From Nematopogon swammerdamellus (taxonomy: Eukaryota; Arthropoda; Insecta; Lepidoptera; Adelidae), in assembly GCA_946902875.1 (NCBI GenBank), contig OX336354.1, positions 7,599,247 to 7,663,246 on the forward strand: a stretch of DNA of 64,000 bases. The letters are read 5' to 3'. A program made the translations under genes and the position numbers. Of this stretch, positions 43,641 to 54,102 are shown in pieces (position 1 is the stretch's first letter; each line of letters begins with the position of its first letter). The notes under the pieces were generated by a model. That model searched no databases. It saw nothing but the letters and a program-made list of their open reading frames with translations, and was not told the DNA's origin.

Positions 43641-44320
43641 GCCCCATATTTATTTTTAGATCAGTAGTTTAGGATATAAGAGGGGGCGATGCTCGATTTT
43701 TTTATATTTTCTTTAATAGGTATCGTTTATTTCGTCGATCATGATCTGCTGGAGATTTTCAGTCGATCGACGGGGACTAGTCTACACTCTTAGAGTTTCT
43801 AGGCCGCAACGCGAAAGTCGACCATGCTAGGTAAACCTCCTGGCCGCCCGCGCAGCAGTTGGCTAGCAGTAAAATTTTTGCTGGATGACATTCACATGGC
43901 GCAGTTCGAGTGCACTCTCCAGTAAAAAGTACGTATAACTCGAAGGGTCACGTTAAATTACATAAAATAATTATTGTAATATAAATTATACAATTGTTTT
44001 AATTGTTAAAAATGTTAATATAAATGTTTTCTACCTCAAGTTTCCTGTTGGAATTAATGTCGAAGACGTCACCACCGGTTGCGTGGGAGTACTGTTTTCA
44101 AAAGTAATTGCCCCGGGATCTAGTTATGACGAGGCGAACTACAAACGAAAACAGGAGCTTAGGTAAGAAATTAATTGGATGCTTTTAGAAAGTGGGAGGA
44201 AATTATGAAATTGTTCTCTCTAGGTACAAGCGGAAACCTAATCGCGGCTACAGTGGACATAGCTGTGCACAATACAGTAGTCTCGATAGCTCAGTGGTGC
44301 ATCCGCACCACTGGGCTATC
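43641..44320. other. No gene; one SINE-head palindrome
   Basis: Unassigned except 44285-44320: GATAGCTCAGTGGTGC AT CCGCACCACTGGGCTATC, an inverted duplicate of the tRNA-like SINE-A head motif. Confidence 0.4.
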
Positions 44321-44531
44321 TTCCTCCACAGAACTGGTAAACTCTGGAACGCTCTCCTTGTTCACATATTTCCCCCCAAGTACAGTCTCGGGTCCTTCAA
44401 GAGAGGCGTGAATACCCTGTCAGGCCGGCATGGCATTCGCAACCCCCGCGTACGACCGAATGTCCATGGGCGTCGTTAGACACCTTATGGGTGACTCGGA
44501 GCCACATGTCGCGCTTTCTATAAAAAAAAAA
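44321..44531 (+). mobile_element. LINE E C-terminus and 3' UTR, intact frame
   Basis: IFLHRTGKLWNALLVHIFPP, KYSLGSFKRGVNTLSGRHGI, RNPRVRPNVHGRR stop, then ACACCTTATGGGTGACTCGGAGCCACATGTCGCGCTTTCTATAAAAAAAAA. The best-preserved copy of this LINE end in the window. Confidence 0.85.
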
Positions 44532-44544
44532 TAGGCGGCAATCC

Positions 44545-44665
44545 TACGGTAAGGCTCCGGTACGGCACCTTCTCGGAGGAGACCTTGGCGGCGGGTGGTC
44601 GGCACGGTCCAGGCTTGGATGTTTGATCTCAAAGTCGGAGGTTCGATTCCGGCCGACATGAACCA
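44545..44665 (+). mobile_element. tRNA-like SINE fragment
   Basis: Contains TTTGATCTCAAAGTCGGAGGTTCGATTCCGGCCGAC with a perfect Pol III B-box (GGTTCGATTCC). Related to the decayed segment at ~32430. No clear A-box and no cloverleaf, so not a tRNA gene. Confidence 0.5.
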
Positions 44666-44734
44666 ATGATTTTTTTTCTGAAGGACCCATTTACGTGCAT
44701 ACTACTATTACACCTGCCGGGTGGCTACCGGGTG

Positions 44735-44820
44735 GCTAAGCTCAAGTGGCAGTGGGCTGGGCACGTTAGCCGAAGAGACCACGACCGTTGGTGTAACCGT
44801 GTCCTACACTGGCGGCCTAT
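44735..44820 (+). mobile_element. RTE-type LINE fragment cut by SINE-A
   Basis: AKLKWQWAGHVSRRDHDRWC then NRVLHWRP: the RTE C-terminal block. It stops exactly where the adjacent SINE-A copy begins, and no RTE sequence follows the SINE. Confidence 0.85.
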
Positions 44821-44821
44821 C

Positions 44822-45220
44822 TTTTTTTTTTATTTTTTTTTTATGGAAACTGACACGGTTGGCTACATCACCTACAACGTCCGTGATGTCAGCCCATAAC
44901 ACCGGGTGAACTAGGTGCCATATCAGTGCTTCCCCCTTTGATCGTGCCGGCTACACTGAACTGGTCGGAAAACACAAACTATTTACATAGCCGTTTTGAC
45001 CGACGTTTCATTCAGTGCGGTGGTACCAACCCGGGCGGGTTAAACCCTACCACCAAGTAAGATTAGGAGGGAAGGGACCTACAGTTTTTACGAGGAAGCC
45101 GAACCTCGGTCAGCCTCCAACGGTCAGCGGTCACCCATCCAAGTACTGACCGCACCCAGCGTTGCTTAACATTCAATAGCGACAGTTGACTGTCTGCACC
45201 ACTGAGCTATCGAGGCTGAC
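44822..45220 (-). mobile_element. SINE-A, full length reference copy
   Basis: In transcript orientation: a tRNA-like head CAGCCTCGATAGCTCAGTGG (A-box TAGCTCAGTGG); then 45170-45127 GTTAAGCAACGCTGGGTGCG / GTCAGTACTTGGATGGGTGACCGC, matching the A-box, intermediate element and C-box of 5S rRNA with only a few changes; then a ~270-bp body (CCGAGGTTCGGCTTCC..GGTACCACCGCACTGAATGA..TAGCCGGCACGA..GGTGTTATGGGCTGACATC..GTGTCAGTTTCCAT) and an A-rich end. This makes it a hybrid tRNA/5S-headed SINE. No coding. Confidence 0.92.
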
Positions 45221-46144
45221 AAAAATCTATATGTGTATCCTAGTTTGTTATGGTTTACTACGCTCGCACGCTATTAAAGGAAAAAAATATAAGACTGAAC
45301 GGGCGGACTACTTTGAATATTATACGAGAGAAACGATCGAAATCCAATCACAGGAATGGATAAAGATGGCGTACATCCATAAACCCCTCCCCCCTCACTT
45401 ATCCGCCCCGCTCCCCCCTCATTTCTCTATATCGCATCGCTGCTGGAAGTTGGTAACTAAAGGGTTTTTTTAATTTACCGTGGTTGTTAAATATAATTAA
45501 AAAAAAGACTTTACTCACGGTCGTCTCTCTGCCAACCACCGCACCAGACAGAGTGCTCATGAGGGCGGGCCATACGTTTGGCCCGAAACGTCGAGTCACA
45601 TAGCTTGAAGACGACCGTTAGTAAATCGGAAAAAAATTGTAATTATGGATGTCTCCGATAAAGTGGACTGTATATTTTGTTGAAGAAGTTAATGGAACTG
45701 TCCGACCAAAACATCTAATGGATAAGGTGTAAACTCGCCCGAATGCAAGGGTACACCTTCCACCAGCTGCTCCTGGTCGACCAGATCCGCCGTCAGGTTG
45801 CTTCCGCCTGCCGTTCCGTATGCTAGGTCTTGATAGTCCGATCACCACCAAATATCCACCTAGCGCAGCAAAATATTTCTTTCCGAGCCGCGTAACCACA
45901 TGAGCACACACCATCCGACCGAGCCGAGAATCTGAGCGATTTCCGAAGTTCTCCTTGACAGACAGCCGAGGACGGAACCGTAGTCGTCCGCCTTACCGCT
46001 AGGGCGCGACACCATCGCACCGAGATACATCTACACAATATACAAAAGAGGTTTTGGTCGAAACAATGTCTAACTAAAGCGCTAAAGCCGATTTAATAAT
46101 TACGAAATTTCGTCACAAAATTTCGTTTCCTACCGAAGGAACCC
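45221..46144. other. No gene; possible retroelement debris
   Basis: GGGCCATACGTTTGGCCCGAAACGTCG near 45566 and a plus-frame stretch EEVNGTVRPKHLMDKV (about 45680-45730) followed by a Pro-rich frame resemble decayed retroelement coding. Too weak to name. Confidence 0.35.
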
Positions 46145-46425
46145 TCTAACTCTTCAAAGCCGCCAGAAACAGGTACACCAGGATGTGCTGGGACGACGAG
46201 CGTCGATATATCCAAGAATCTGTTGGAGATCCCTCCCCTGCTGACATGTGGAAATTACTGAACTCACTCGGCTTGGGTAAATCTAAGTCTAATTGCTGAT
46301 CCGACTATTGATCTAGATGCCATAAGTGACCCGGCTCTAATGTCTGAAACTATCTCTCACTTAAGAACCAATTCGGCTTCTACTCCGCAACCATTCGCTT
46401 TCACCTATGTACTGTGACATAAAAT
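46145..46425 (+). mobile_element. Jockey-like LINE ORF2 fragment
   Basis: NRYTRMCWDDERRYIQESVG then DPSPADMWKLLNSLGLGKSK. After a shift near 46300: ADPTIDLDAISDPALMSETI and SHLRTNSASTPQPFAFTYVL. This fits the region between endonuclease and reverse transcriptase in Jockey-type ORF2 (W-K-x-L..LG-x-GK..). One frameshift; no other part of the element is nearby. Confidence 0.65.
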
Positions 46426-46825
46426 AGATAATTCTTTCCATTAAAAGCAAGGCGGTAGGGTGTCACGAATCGAGCAGAGCACTGCTCGCTCATCCCAATT
46501 TAGACGTGATTTTAATTTGCCATTTCCCATAATATGCTGAATTTCTCTCTAAAGTCGGGTTGCTTTCCAGACTCGTGGAGGTTCGATACGGGTTGCGGAA
46601 ACCTAAAATGAGAAAACTCATATGCATTAGAAATTTATTTGTCAAATATATTGTAATTTCTTAATTGGGAATAATTCTGCCTTCACAAGAAAAAAGGGAC
46701 GTGATTTTGATTTCGCTAGAACGCAGTGACATCATTTTGCTAATACACTTTTCACATGAAAACGTGAGAGGATGCTAATTTCTGGGAACAGCTGTGAATT
46801 TCACCTGTCAAATTAATATTTCGTG
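46426..46825. other. No gene recognised
   Basis: AT-rich sequence with no repeat or frame I can name. Confidence 0.3.
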
Positions 46826-47214
46826 GTAGCCTCGGTAGCTCAGTGGCGCGGTTGGTTAGTCAACTGTTATTAAGCAACGCTGAGCGCGGTCAGTGATTGG
46901 ATGGGTGACCGCTCGACCGTTGGAGGCTGACCGTGGTTCGGATTCCACGTTAAGCTGTAGGTCCCTTCCCTTCTTACCTTACTAGGTGGTAGGGTTTGTC
47001 CCGGCCGGGTTGGTACCACCGCACTGAACGAAACGTCGGTCGAAACGGCTATGTAAATAGTTCGTGTTTTCCGTCCAGTTTAGTGTAGCCGACATGAAAT
47101 GAAGGGAAGCGCTGACATGGCACCTGGTTCACCCTGTGTTATGGGCTGACATCACGGATGTTGTAGGTGATGTAGCCAACCGTGTCAGGTTCCATAAAAA
47201 AAAAAAAAAAAAAA
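46826..47214 (+). mobile_element. SINE-A, full length
   Basis: Plus-strand copy with head TAGCCTCGGTAGCTCAGTGG, 5S-like part at 46869-46912 (TTAAGCAACGCTGAGCGCGG / TCAGTGATTGGATGGGTGACC), body and an 18-A tail. The long pure A tail suggests it is one of the younger copies. Confidence 0.94.
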
Positions 47215-47264
47215 GCAAGCGAAATGAATTGAGCTAATATATTATATTTTTAAGCTAGCCTAAC

Positions 47265-47715
47265 GATTTCGATAAAGGTAGGTCACTTCTCTCGCTATAC
47301 TAGGTGCTAAGATAAACTCGTCCGGATTTGTACCACCGCACTGAAGGAACGTCCGTTGAAATGGCGGCGGTGAAAAAACATTTCCAGTGTTCCGGCCAGT
47401 TCAAAGAAGCCGCCACGACTGGCGCTTGACCTTGACATGGCACCTAGTTCCGACAGGAAAAGGTGGGGACCTTTTGTGGGGAAAACGTGTAGATCTTCTG
47501 TGGAGACATTGCGTAGACCATTTGTGGGGACACGGTGTAGACCTTCTGTGGGGACATTGTGTAGACCATTTGTGGGGACACGGTGTAGTCCTTCTGTGGG
47601 AACACGGTGTAGACCTTCTGTGGGGGCAAGGTCTAGGTGACGGACTGACATCTCGAATGCAATAGACGACTTGGCCGACCTAAAAATGAGATGGAAGTTT
47701 TTTTTTTATGTAATC
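47265..47715 (+). mobile_element. Old SINE-A copy expanded by a minisatellite
   Basis: TTGTACCACCGCACTGAAGG..GTTCCGGCCAGTTC..GACATGGCACCTAGTTCCGAC is SINE-A middle. GACTGACATCTCGAATG..GACTTGGCCGACC after the array fits its 3' part. The minisatellite lies exactly between the GGCACCTAG and GCTGACATC segments of the SINE. Confidence 0.6.
47465..47633 (+). repeat. 27-bp minisatellite, ~6 units
   Basis: Unit about GTAGACCTTCTGTGGGGACACG (with GTAGACCATTTGTGGGGACATTGC as an alternating variant, giving a 54-bp higher-order period). 27 is a multiple of 3, so all frames stay open and produce spurious repeat proteins on both strands. Confidence 0.9.
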
Positions 47716-49110
47716 CAGTATGGGTGTTTGAATCAGAGGGGTCAGAGCACATGCTCCGACCAGTCAATACCATCTCAAAGAAGGTGCCACACCAGAGACT
47801 ATCCTTTGGATTGCTGGCTATACTGAACTAGAGGTGAACACAGCCGATGTTGTGATGTGTGACGACGTAAGTGTCGGATGCGAATGCGGCCTCCATACGC
47901 CCACTTTGATTTTTCACACTTTATTTCATACATTCGGATATTCCTCCTCGCTCTCTACCCTGTTGCACTTCCAAAAGTCGAATTCACACTCTCAGCCAAG
48001 ATGGGAAATTTCGGATTATTTTCACTATATCCATCATGGATCTGGCCAAGGGATCTTGTGAGAACGAAAGTTTCAGTAGATCCTCACCTTCAAAACTGGA
48101 TCTAATGAGAAATACATATCTCACTAGATCCATCATGGATCTGGCCAATGCATCTTCTGAGAATGATCCCCCAGTACTGGGCGTAAGGTGGCCGCATTCG
48201 ATGAGTGGTATGGGCTATGTAACTGGTCATATACATACTCCAGCAAAGTCGCTGCCTAGCGTACGCAAACTAATGAACCTTTTTTTTTTTGTTTTTTTTT
48301 TTTCGTTTTTTGTTTACCACTATACATCAGTTGCTTTCGGACACTCGGCTTTTCATTACCTGTCTGCTCCTGCATCACTCACAGTATGAAATGCATGCAA
48401 GTTTGAAACTGTGATCGCTCTATAGTAATGCCAGCATGTGATATCTGTCCTATTGCAGTGCCCACTTGACCGCATTTTGTGATTGAATCATACCGAGAAA
48501 TGTAGAGCAATGACAGTGGTGGGCGGCGTTATTTAAATAAATATGACAGTTGATTTGATTTAATTTCATCATATGAACAACATTGTTATTCCAATAATTT
48601 TTATTGTGATAAAAATATTTAAGTATGTATACAGGATGTTCGGCACATGAACCGACAAAATTTTTTGTAGGTAAGTGGGGTCATTTGCAAAGTTTTGACC
48701 CATGACGCCTTTTGTCAGATGTCACGTGGTATCGAGATACGATTTTTTTTCTTAATTTTTGAAAATTACCAAAATCCCAGCTATAAACCCTTGTAACTTT
48801 TTTGTTTATGATGGTATCAGCACGAAATAAAATTTATTGAATTTTACGATGTATCGTTGTTCTAGAAAAAATATTATTTGATAAAGTTAATACCATGAAA
48901 AGGTTTTATGACCTCCCAAAGTCCCGAGAACGAGTTAAAATGTGACAGAATCTTAATTTCTTAATTCATTAAATAAAAAGTAACAGCAATCGAGTGCTTC
49001 ATTTTCTTTTAAAAAGTTCGCTAGTTTACGCCCTTTCCAACGGTATACCACATGTCACACAAATAATTCACTATGTGGTCAAAATTACGCACAGAGACAG
49101 AACAGATTTT
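47716..49110. other. No gene; 99-bp duplication and an ACAGGATGTTCG-type repeat
   Basis: CCATCATGGATCTGGCCAA occurs at 48031 and 48130 (period 99 bp). TATACAGGATGTTCGGCACATGAACC at ~48627 starts a stretch with the look of an insect dispersed repeat (48627-49090). Poly-T at ~48280-48302. Confidence 0.4.
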
Positions 49111-49322
49111 TGTTGGTATCACCGCACTGAATGAAAGGTCGGTTCTAACGGCTATGTAAATAGTTCGTGTTTTCCGTCTAGTTCAGTGTATCTGGCACTA
49201 CCGAAGGGAAGCACTGACATGGCACCTAGCTCACCCAGGTGTTATTGGCTGACATCACGGATGTAGTAGGTGATGTAGACAATTGTGTCAGTTTCAATAA
49301 AAATTAAAAACAAAAACAAAAA
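49111..49322 (+). mobile_element. SINE-A, 5' truncated
   Basis: TTGGTATCACCGCACTGAATG..GTGTCAGTTTCAATAAAAATTAAAAAC. The body lacks its first third and has several substitutions. Confidence 0.88.
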
Positions 49323-49469
49323 AGTCGTCTTATCACATTTAACTTTTGATTTTATGTGGTCAGAATTATCAAGCTTAAATTATAGTTATTCTAGCTCTCA
49401 AACTATATCTTAACACTGTAAGCGGTGTCTATTGTGTAGCTAGTCACAATGTATTGTAATTGAAGACGT

Positions 49470-49612
49470 TAAAAAAAGAACCCTGCGAAGTTTCTTGCCG
49501 GCTCTTCTTTGTGGGTGTAATCGAACCGGATTGTAAAAACTAACAGGACAAATTCAAGCGTAGTGTACTACCATACGAATGATGAATAAAGAATAAAGAA
49601 TAAAGAACACGC
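49470..49612 (+). mobile_element. LINE I 3' end
   Basis: CCTGCGAAGTTTCTTGCCGGCTCTTC..GTGTAATCGAACCGG..GTGTACTACCATACGAATGATGAATAAAGAATAAAGAATAAAG, the better of two copies (other at 20818). Confidence 0.75.
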
Positions 49613-50295
49613 TACGGGTCGAAGTACTCCTATAAGGAAATATTTTAACGCAAGATGAATCGACACGGTACAACATGTGAGCCAACACTGAGCGAACATT
49701 TTGTGAGTTTGTGATGTGATGTTCTTGTCTGCTCAATGCACTTCGTCGCACTGCTTACAACAATGTGGTACCCAGTATATTGTACACACCTACATAGCCA
49801 AACAACGCACGGGGGTCACGCGGGAAAAGTCTTAAACGGATAGAACTGGCATTGCTATTGCATGCAATTTAAAAAAGAGAAAAAAAGCGGAATGCTTATA
49901 GTATCATCTTCTGTCTGTCTGTCCGTCTGTCACGCTGTGTTTTTTCCGAATCTTCTGGAAGATAAAAAGTTTAAATTTGTTACGTATATAGAGTTTAATG
50001 ACCCAATCACGGACGTAAATGAACGAATTTTTATTTTGGGGGGGTAAATTTTGGGGGACTAATTGGAAAGTAATTTTGACAATGAAAATTAATTTTCGAT
50101 CGCTTCAGTATAGTCCCCGATTTCCAGCGAGAGTGCGAATTCTTTACTTACAGTCTACACACTGCAAGTAAAATATTTCGTTCAACTCAGCCGACTCTGC
50201 TACAGTGCCCTATACGCCATGCCGGCAGAGTTGCCCCTTTGAATAGCCCTATTCGCTGAAATAAGAAATTGTGTATTACAAAATGATTTTATTTT
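49613..50295. other. No gene; dispersed-repeat traces
   Basis: (TCTG)n near 49910. The segment ~50205-50262 is the inverted relative of 29925-29975. Confidence 0.35.
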
Positions 50296-50945
50296 CAGTT
50301 AGAATAGAATAGAATAGAATAGCGTTTATTTCCTCTTCACATCAGTAATACAGTAGGTACATTATACACATGGGCTAGGAGGAAAAGGGAGCCAGCTCAG
50401 CTTGTATGCTGCGGCTCCCTCGCGATGAGAGCGCCGCAGCGCTGATCTTCCGCTGGTCCCAACACACGTAAGCATACAACATTGCAAAATAACGTCAGCT
50501 ATCACCACTTAAAATCATTTAACAATCACACGCACATAAGACACACTAAAAACACGACATACTTTTTCTAGTAGGAAAAAAAAAGAATATTTGGATTTAC
50601 AATAAATGATAAAACAAATTGTGACAAGTTAGGGTGCAGTCTAACTGCCATATGAATGATCAATAAACAATACAATAAAATACAATGCAATCAAGAAAAC
50701 AACAATACCATTAATAAAACAACCAAAACAGCAATTAAAATAAATAAATTTAAAAATTTAAAAACACGATCCCGATCAGGCTCGAGGGTTAGCCCGTTGC
50801 GACTCTAGAAGCCAAGCCTTGCACGCCCGCTTAAACCCAGGAATGCTGATCTTTTCTCTAATTGGCGGCGGAAGGTTGTTCCAGCATTTGGTCGCGCAGT
50901 TCTCACACAAGCATTTTGCTACATACATTGTTGCATGCATTCATT
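50296..50945 (-). mobile_element. LINE ORF2 C-terminus, 3' UTR and (TATTC)n tail
   Basis: From 50945 down: VAKCLCENCATKCWNNLPPP, IREKISIPGFKRACKAWLLE, SQRANPRA stop (~50782). This is the CWN-x-LP..(P)xFK-x-x-x-K-x-W-L block of CR1/Jockey-like ORF2. The long 3' UTR then ends in (AGAAT)n at 50301-50322, the tandem tail in reverse. 5' truncated, but this C-terminal frame is intact. Confidence 0.8.
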
Positions 50946-50974
50946 GCATTACCCTATAATAATCGCCTCTCAAA

Positions 50975-51104
50975 CATCGAAAGGTTGACTGAAAACATTT
51001 TCTGTAAGCGTTAAGTCCACCTTTGCACGTCGTTTAAATCTATATTGTGCTTGTTTCTGTAAAATATTTTCGGAATAAAGTATTATCTATCTATCTATCT
51101 ATTT
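50975..51104 (+). mobile_element. LINE H 3' end with (TATC)n tail
   Basis: AAAGGTTGACTGAAAACATTTTCTGTAAGCGTTAAGTCCACCTTTGCAC..GGAATAAAGTATTATCTATCTATCTATC. Same family as 11728-11860. Confidence 0.75.
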
Positions 51105-51426
51105 TGTACCGTGTGGGGCCAGTACTTTAAAAGAATAGCCCCACTGCATCTCTCCCCGTGTATGTCGTAAAAGGCGACTAAGGGATATGACTCCCTTCTT
51201 ATATTACTAGGTGGTATGGTTTAATCCGCCCGGGTTGGTGCCACCGCACTGAATGAAAGGTCGGTCGAAACGGCTATGTAAATAGTTTGTGTTTTCCGTC
51301 CAGTTCAGTGTAGCCGGCACGACCGAAGGGAAGCACTGACGTGGCACCAAGTTCATCCGGTGTTATGGGCTGACATCACGGATGTTGTAGGTGATGTAGC
51401 CAACCGTGTCAGTTTCCATAAAAAAA
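51105..51426 (+). mobile_element. Chimera: repeat B 5' end joined to SINE-A
   Basis: ACCGTGTGGGGCCAGTACTTTAAAAGAATAGCCCC..GTCGTAAAAGGCGACTAAGGGATATGAC (repeat B) passes straight into CCCTTCTTATATTACTAGGTGGTATGG (SINE-A body), which then runs to TTTCCATAAAAAAA. The same junction occurs at 54103-54392. Confidence 0.85.
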
Positions 51427-51724
51427 TATATATATATTTCGCATCTGGGAGTATACTCCTTCAATCTTTTTGAGTTGTGTGCGTGCGGGGTAGACAGGGA
51501 GGTACGTATTCTCTCCGCACCGCGACCGCATGAATTGCTCAGTGGACTTTGTAAAACGCGTTCGCTTGAATTGACTTCACACTGAGCTGCGGCGACGATG
51601 ACGGCGCTCCGCCGCGTGCGAGCTAACTAAACATGATTCTTTTCATGAAAAAATATTAAGAACTAGCTGTTTTCCGCGACTTCGCTCGCATGAATTATTC
51701 AATTCAACGCTTATTTCAAAGGAA

Positions 51725-51900
51725 GAAATTAAGTAATTAAGGGCGGGGCCACTGGCCGAGCTGGGTTCAGGTAACGATAAACCGTCTCGAAGAAAGTAAG
51801 TAACTAAGGGTGAGGCCGAAGGCCGAGCTGCGTTCATGAAGAGCATAAACCTTTTCGAAGAATGTAAGTAACTAACTAAGGGCGAAGCCGAAGGTAATAA
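51725..51900 (+). repeat. Three tandem AAGGGCGAGGCCGAAGGCCGAGCTG motifs
   Basis: GTAA(C/T)TAAGGGYGRGGCC..GGCCGAGCTG occurs at about 51725, 51797 and 51868 (period ~72 bp) with TCGAAGAA.GTAAGTAACTA spacers. Single copies are at 33125 and 33910. Confidence 0.7.
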
Positions 51901-51904
51901 ACGT

Positions 51905-52180
51905 TACTTAAAAAGGCGACTAAGGGATAAGGGCAAGATACCGTGCATAATGGCGACATGATAGCCACCTATCACCTTGGCTCGGTCTTTCTCGGTGGAA
52001 GGAGCCATGTAGGTGGATGTTCGTGCCCTACTTGATACTTGATAGTTATCTTGTCCTAGTACTTTGCTAAATGTGGCGGTCGCTTTTGTGCTGTGGTTTA
52101 CAAGAGTACTTGCAGCACAACACCAACTACTCTGCTTACCTCGATTGTCGGGATACAGCGTCTGATATGGATGTATGTAC
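51905..52180 (+). mobile_element. Repeat B, 5' truncated, diverged
   Basis: AAAAAGGCGACTAAGGGATAAGGGCAAGATACCGTGC..CACCTTGGCTCGG..TTGCAGCACAACACCAACTACTCTGC..GATTGTCGGGATACAGCG, followed by a short TATGGATGTATG tail. Confidence 0.82.
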
Positions 52181-52805
52181 TGTCCTATCTTTAGTACTGC
52201 ATGTCCCCACACGCTTTTCCACATCCAAGTGAGTATGTAAAGTATGGCGTATGCCGTAACCCATTTACGTATACTGGTTAACAATCGAGTATATTTTCTT
52301 TCAATTTAATTTAATTTTACGCTATGCCTAGAAGTGATCGTTCGGTTAAGTTAGTACGGGAGCGAGCAATTTGGTTGTACAGCGTGCAAAAAATACGAAA
52401 TATATCTTCCATACTTTCCTAGCGATAATTTGAAGCCAGGATCAGGTGCGCCATATTATGAGCGCAGAAGCCCATTAAACTACATAGAGCTCCACGCTGT
52501 CATACTGACATAGCTTGCTACGATATTATATTCGTACGAGCACCCTTCACATATACCTGTCTCGTTCTGTTTTTTAATAACAATTCAATGCATGAATTTT
52601 ACTTTTATTAATGGAACCTTGTCGGGATGGCAACTACACTCACCGTGTCGTCCCATCACACCTTCCCCTACGAGTATTTTTGCTTTAACCCTTCGTAGGA
52701 AAATAATTTCTCACGGCGCCGGCGTACCCCTCGGGTGTAGTTAGTGTTTGTAAAATTTAATTCTCATTAAATTTTACAAACACTTTTTTCTTCGCCATAT
52801 ATTAC
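52181..52805. other. No gene; perfect hairpin
   Basis: Holds the hairpin at 52743-52784. A GC-richer patch (52690-52740) has no frame. Confidence 0.35.
52743..52784. repeat. Perfect 19-bp hairpin, 4-base loop
   Basis: AGTGTTTGTAAAATTTAAT, TCTC, ATTAAATTTTACAAACACT. Confidence 0.95.
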
Positions 52806-53142
52806 ATACATATACATATCACACACGCTGAATCCCGACAATCGGGGTAAGCAGAGTAATCGGTGTTGTGCTGCAAGTACTCTGGTCAATTACAGCACAA
52901 CACCGACCACCACGTTTCGCAAAGTATTCGAACAAGATTAAATCGATCAAGCAGCAAGTAAGGCACGAAGACCCACCTGCTGCATGACTCGGTGGAAGTA
53001 CCGTGCCAAGGTGAGAGGTGGCGAGCCTGTCGCCCTTTAGCACGGCATCTAGTCCTTATCCCTTAGTCGCCTTTTACGACATGCATGGGGAGAGATGCAG
53101 TGGGGATATTCTTTTTAAGTACCGGCCCCACACGGTACAAAT
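52806..53142 (-). mobile_element. Repeat B, full length
   Basis: Reverse of 30115-30452 with few differences. The (CATA)n-type tail is at the low-coordinate side (52803-52820). Confidence 0.88.
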
Positions 53143-54102
53143 ATTGTTTTTACAAATTAAACCTCGGTGTTCTGTGGTCTACCATATTATGAATTATAAT
53201 AAAGAATAAAGAAAGGATGAAAATATGTTTTTTAAATGAAAAATGAAAAATGAAATTATATTTTGAAAAAAAAGGTGCACTTTTACAGAACACAGGCCAA
53301 TTACAGATTAACCTTAAGTATAAATAAATGCATGTTTTTAGATAAAATTGTTAGATATTTTTTTAATAGATACATATTTGCAGTGTGTGTGTGCGTGCGT
53401 GCGTGCGTGCGTGCGTGGGTGCGTGCGTGCGTTCATCCAAAGCGGTTATAGAAAAAATTGCATTCTTCTGATCGTAGAAACGTTTCACGAGCGGTGAGGA
53501 GCGGCGGCGGCTACGCGGGGCGCGCGGGATGAGCGGCACCAATACGGAGCACGAAGCATCGAATGTCTATGGGCGTCGTTAGACACCTTATGGGTGGCAC
53601 GGCGACATATGTAAAAAAAACCCCACACGACTCGTTATCCGTGCAAGAATGGTATAGCCAAGGAGCCCTCTGTTTGTGAACAAGGTTCGCACTTAACAAG
53701 CATTTCAGATTGGGGTTGAATTGAGCCCGAGCGTACGATATTCACCGGGGTAATGCCAGACCACCAAAAAGTGGTCTCAAGCAAGGTCAAAGGTGAGGGT
53801 CTGCTGGAAGTAACAAGGGGATGGGTTCATCTCAATTTTATCACAGGAGCTCAAATGGTGCGAAGAATCTTTTTACGTTACCAACGTACAATAAATCACA
53901 GAGCGGAATCCTACCCGAGACGCTTGTAATCCAACCTTTGCGGAATAAATCAGTGAAGCACCTTCCGCTTATGACGATCATAAATATTTTAAATTACCTG
54001 TCGATATTCTTATAATATGTGAGACAGTCTTGGCTAGTCTTGAGGGATACCTATGAGTGAAATAATTGATACCCACAAGTCGTAATAATCAGTAAGGGAT
54101 AA
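53143..54102. other. No gene; microsatellite and LINE E 3' fragment
   Basis: (GTGC)n at 53384-53432. LINE E 3' end (CATCGAATGTCTATGGGCGTCGTTAGACACC..GACATATGTAAAAAAAA) at 53558-53622. The rest unassigned. Confidence 0.45.

Noticed and set aside
43192..43672. 151- and 126-codon ORFs of Pro-Ser and Gly-Glu repeats
   Set aside because: Direct translation of the GGGAGA microsatellite on the two strands.
45127..45170. A 5S rRNA gene
   Set aside because: Only the 3' promoter half of 5S is present, at several loci and always inside a SINE, so it is not an rRNA gene.
45618..46038. Gypsy-type integrase end or a cellular gene
   Set aside because: Short frames with GTVRPKHL-like wording were too weak and interrupted to assign; left as possible retroelement debris.
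47307..47665. ORFs with nine-residue repeats on both strands
   Set aside because: Produced by a 27-bp minisatellite (multiple of 3) inside a SINE relic; all frames are open.
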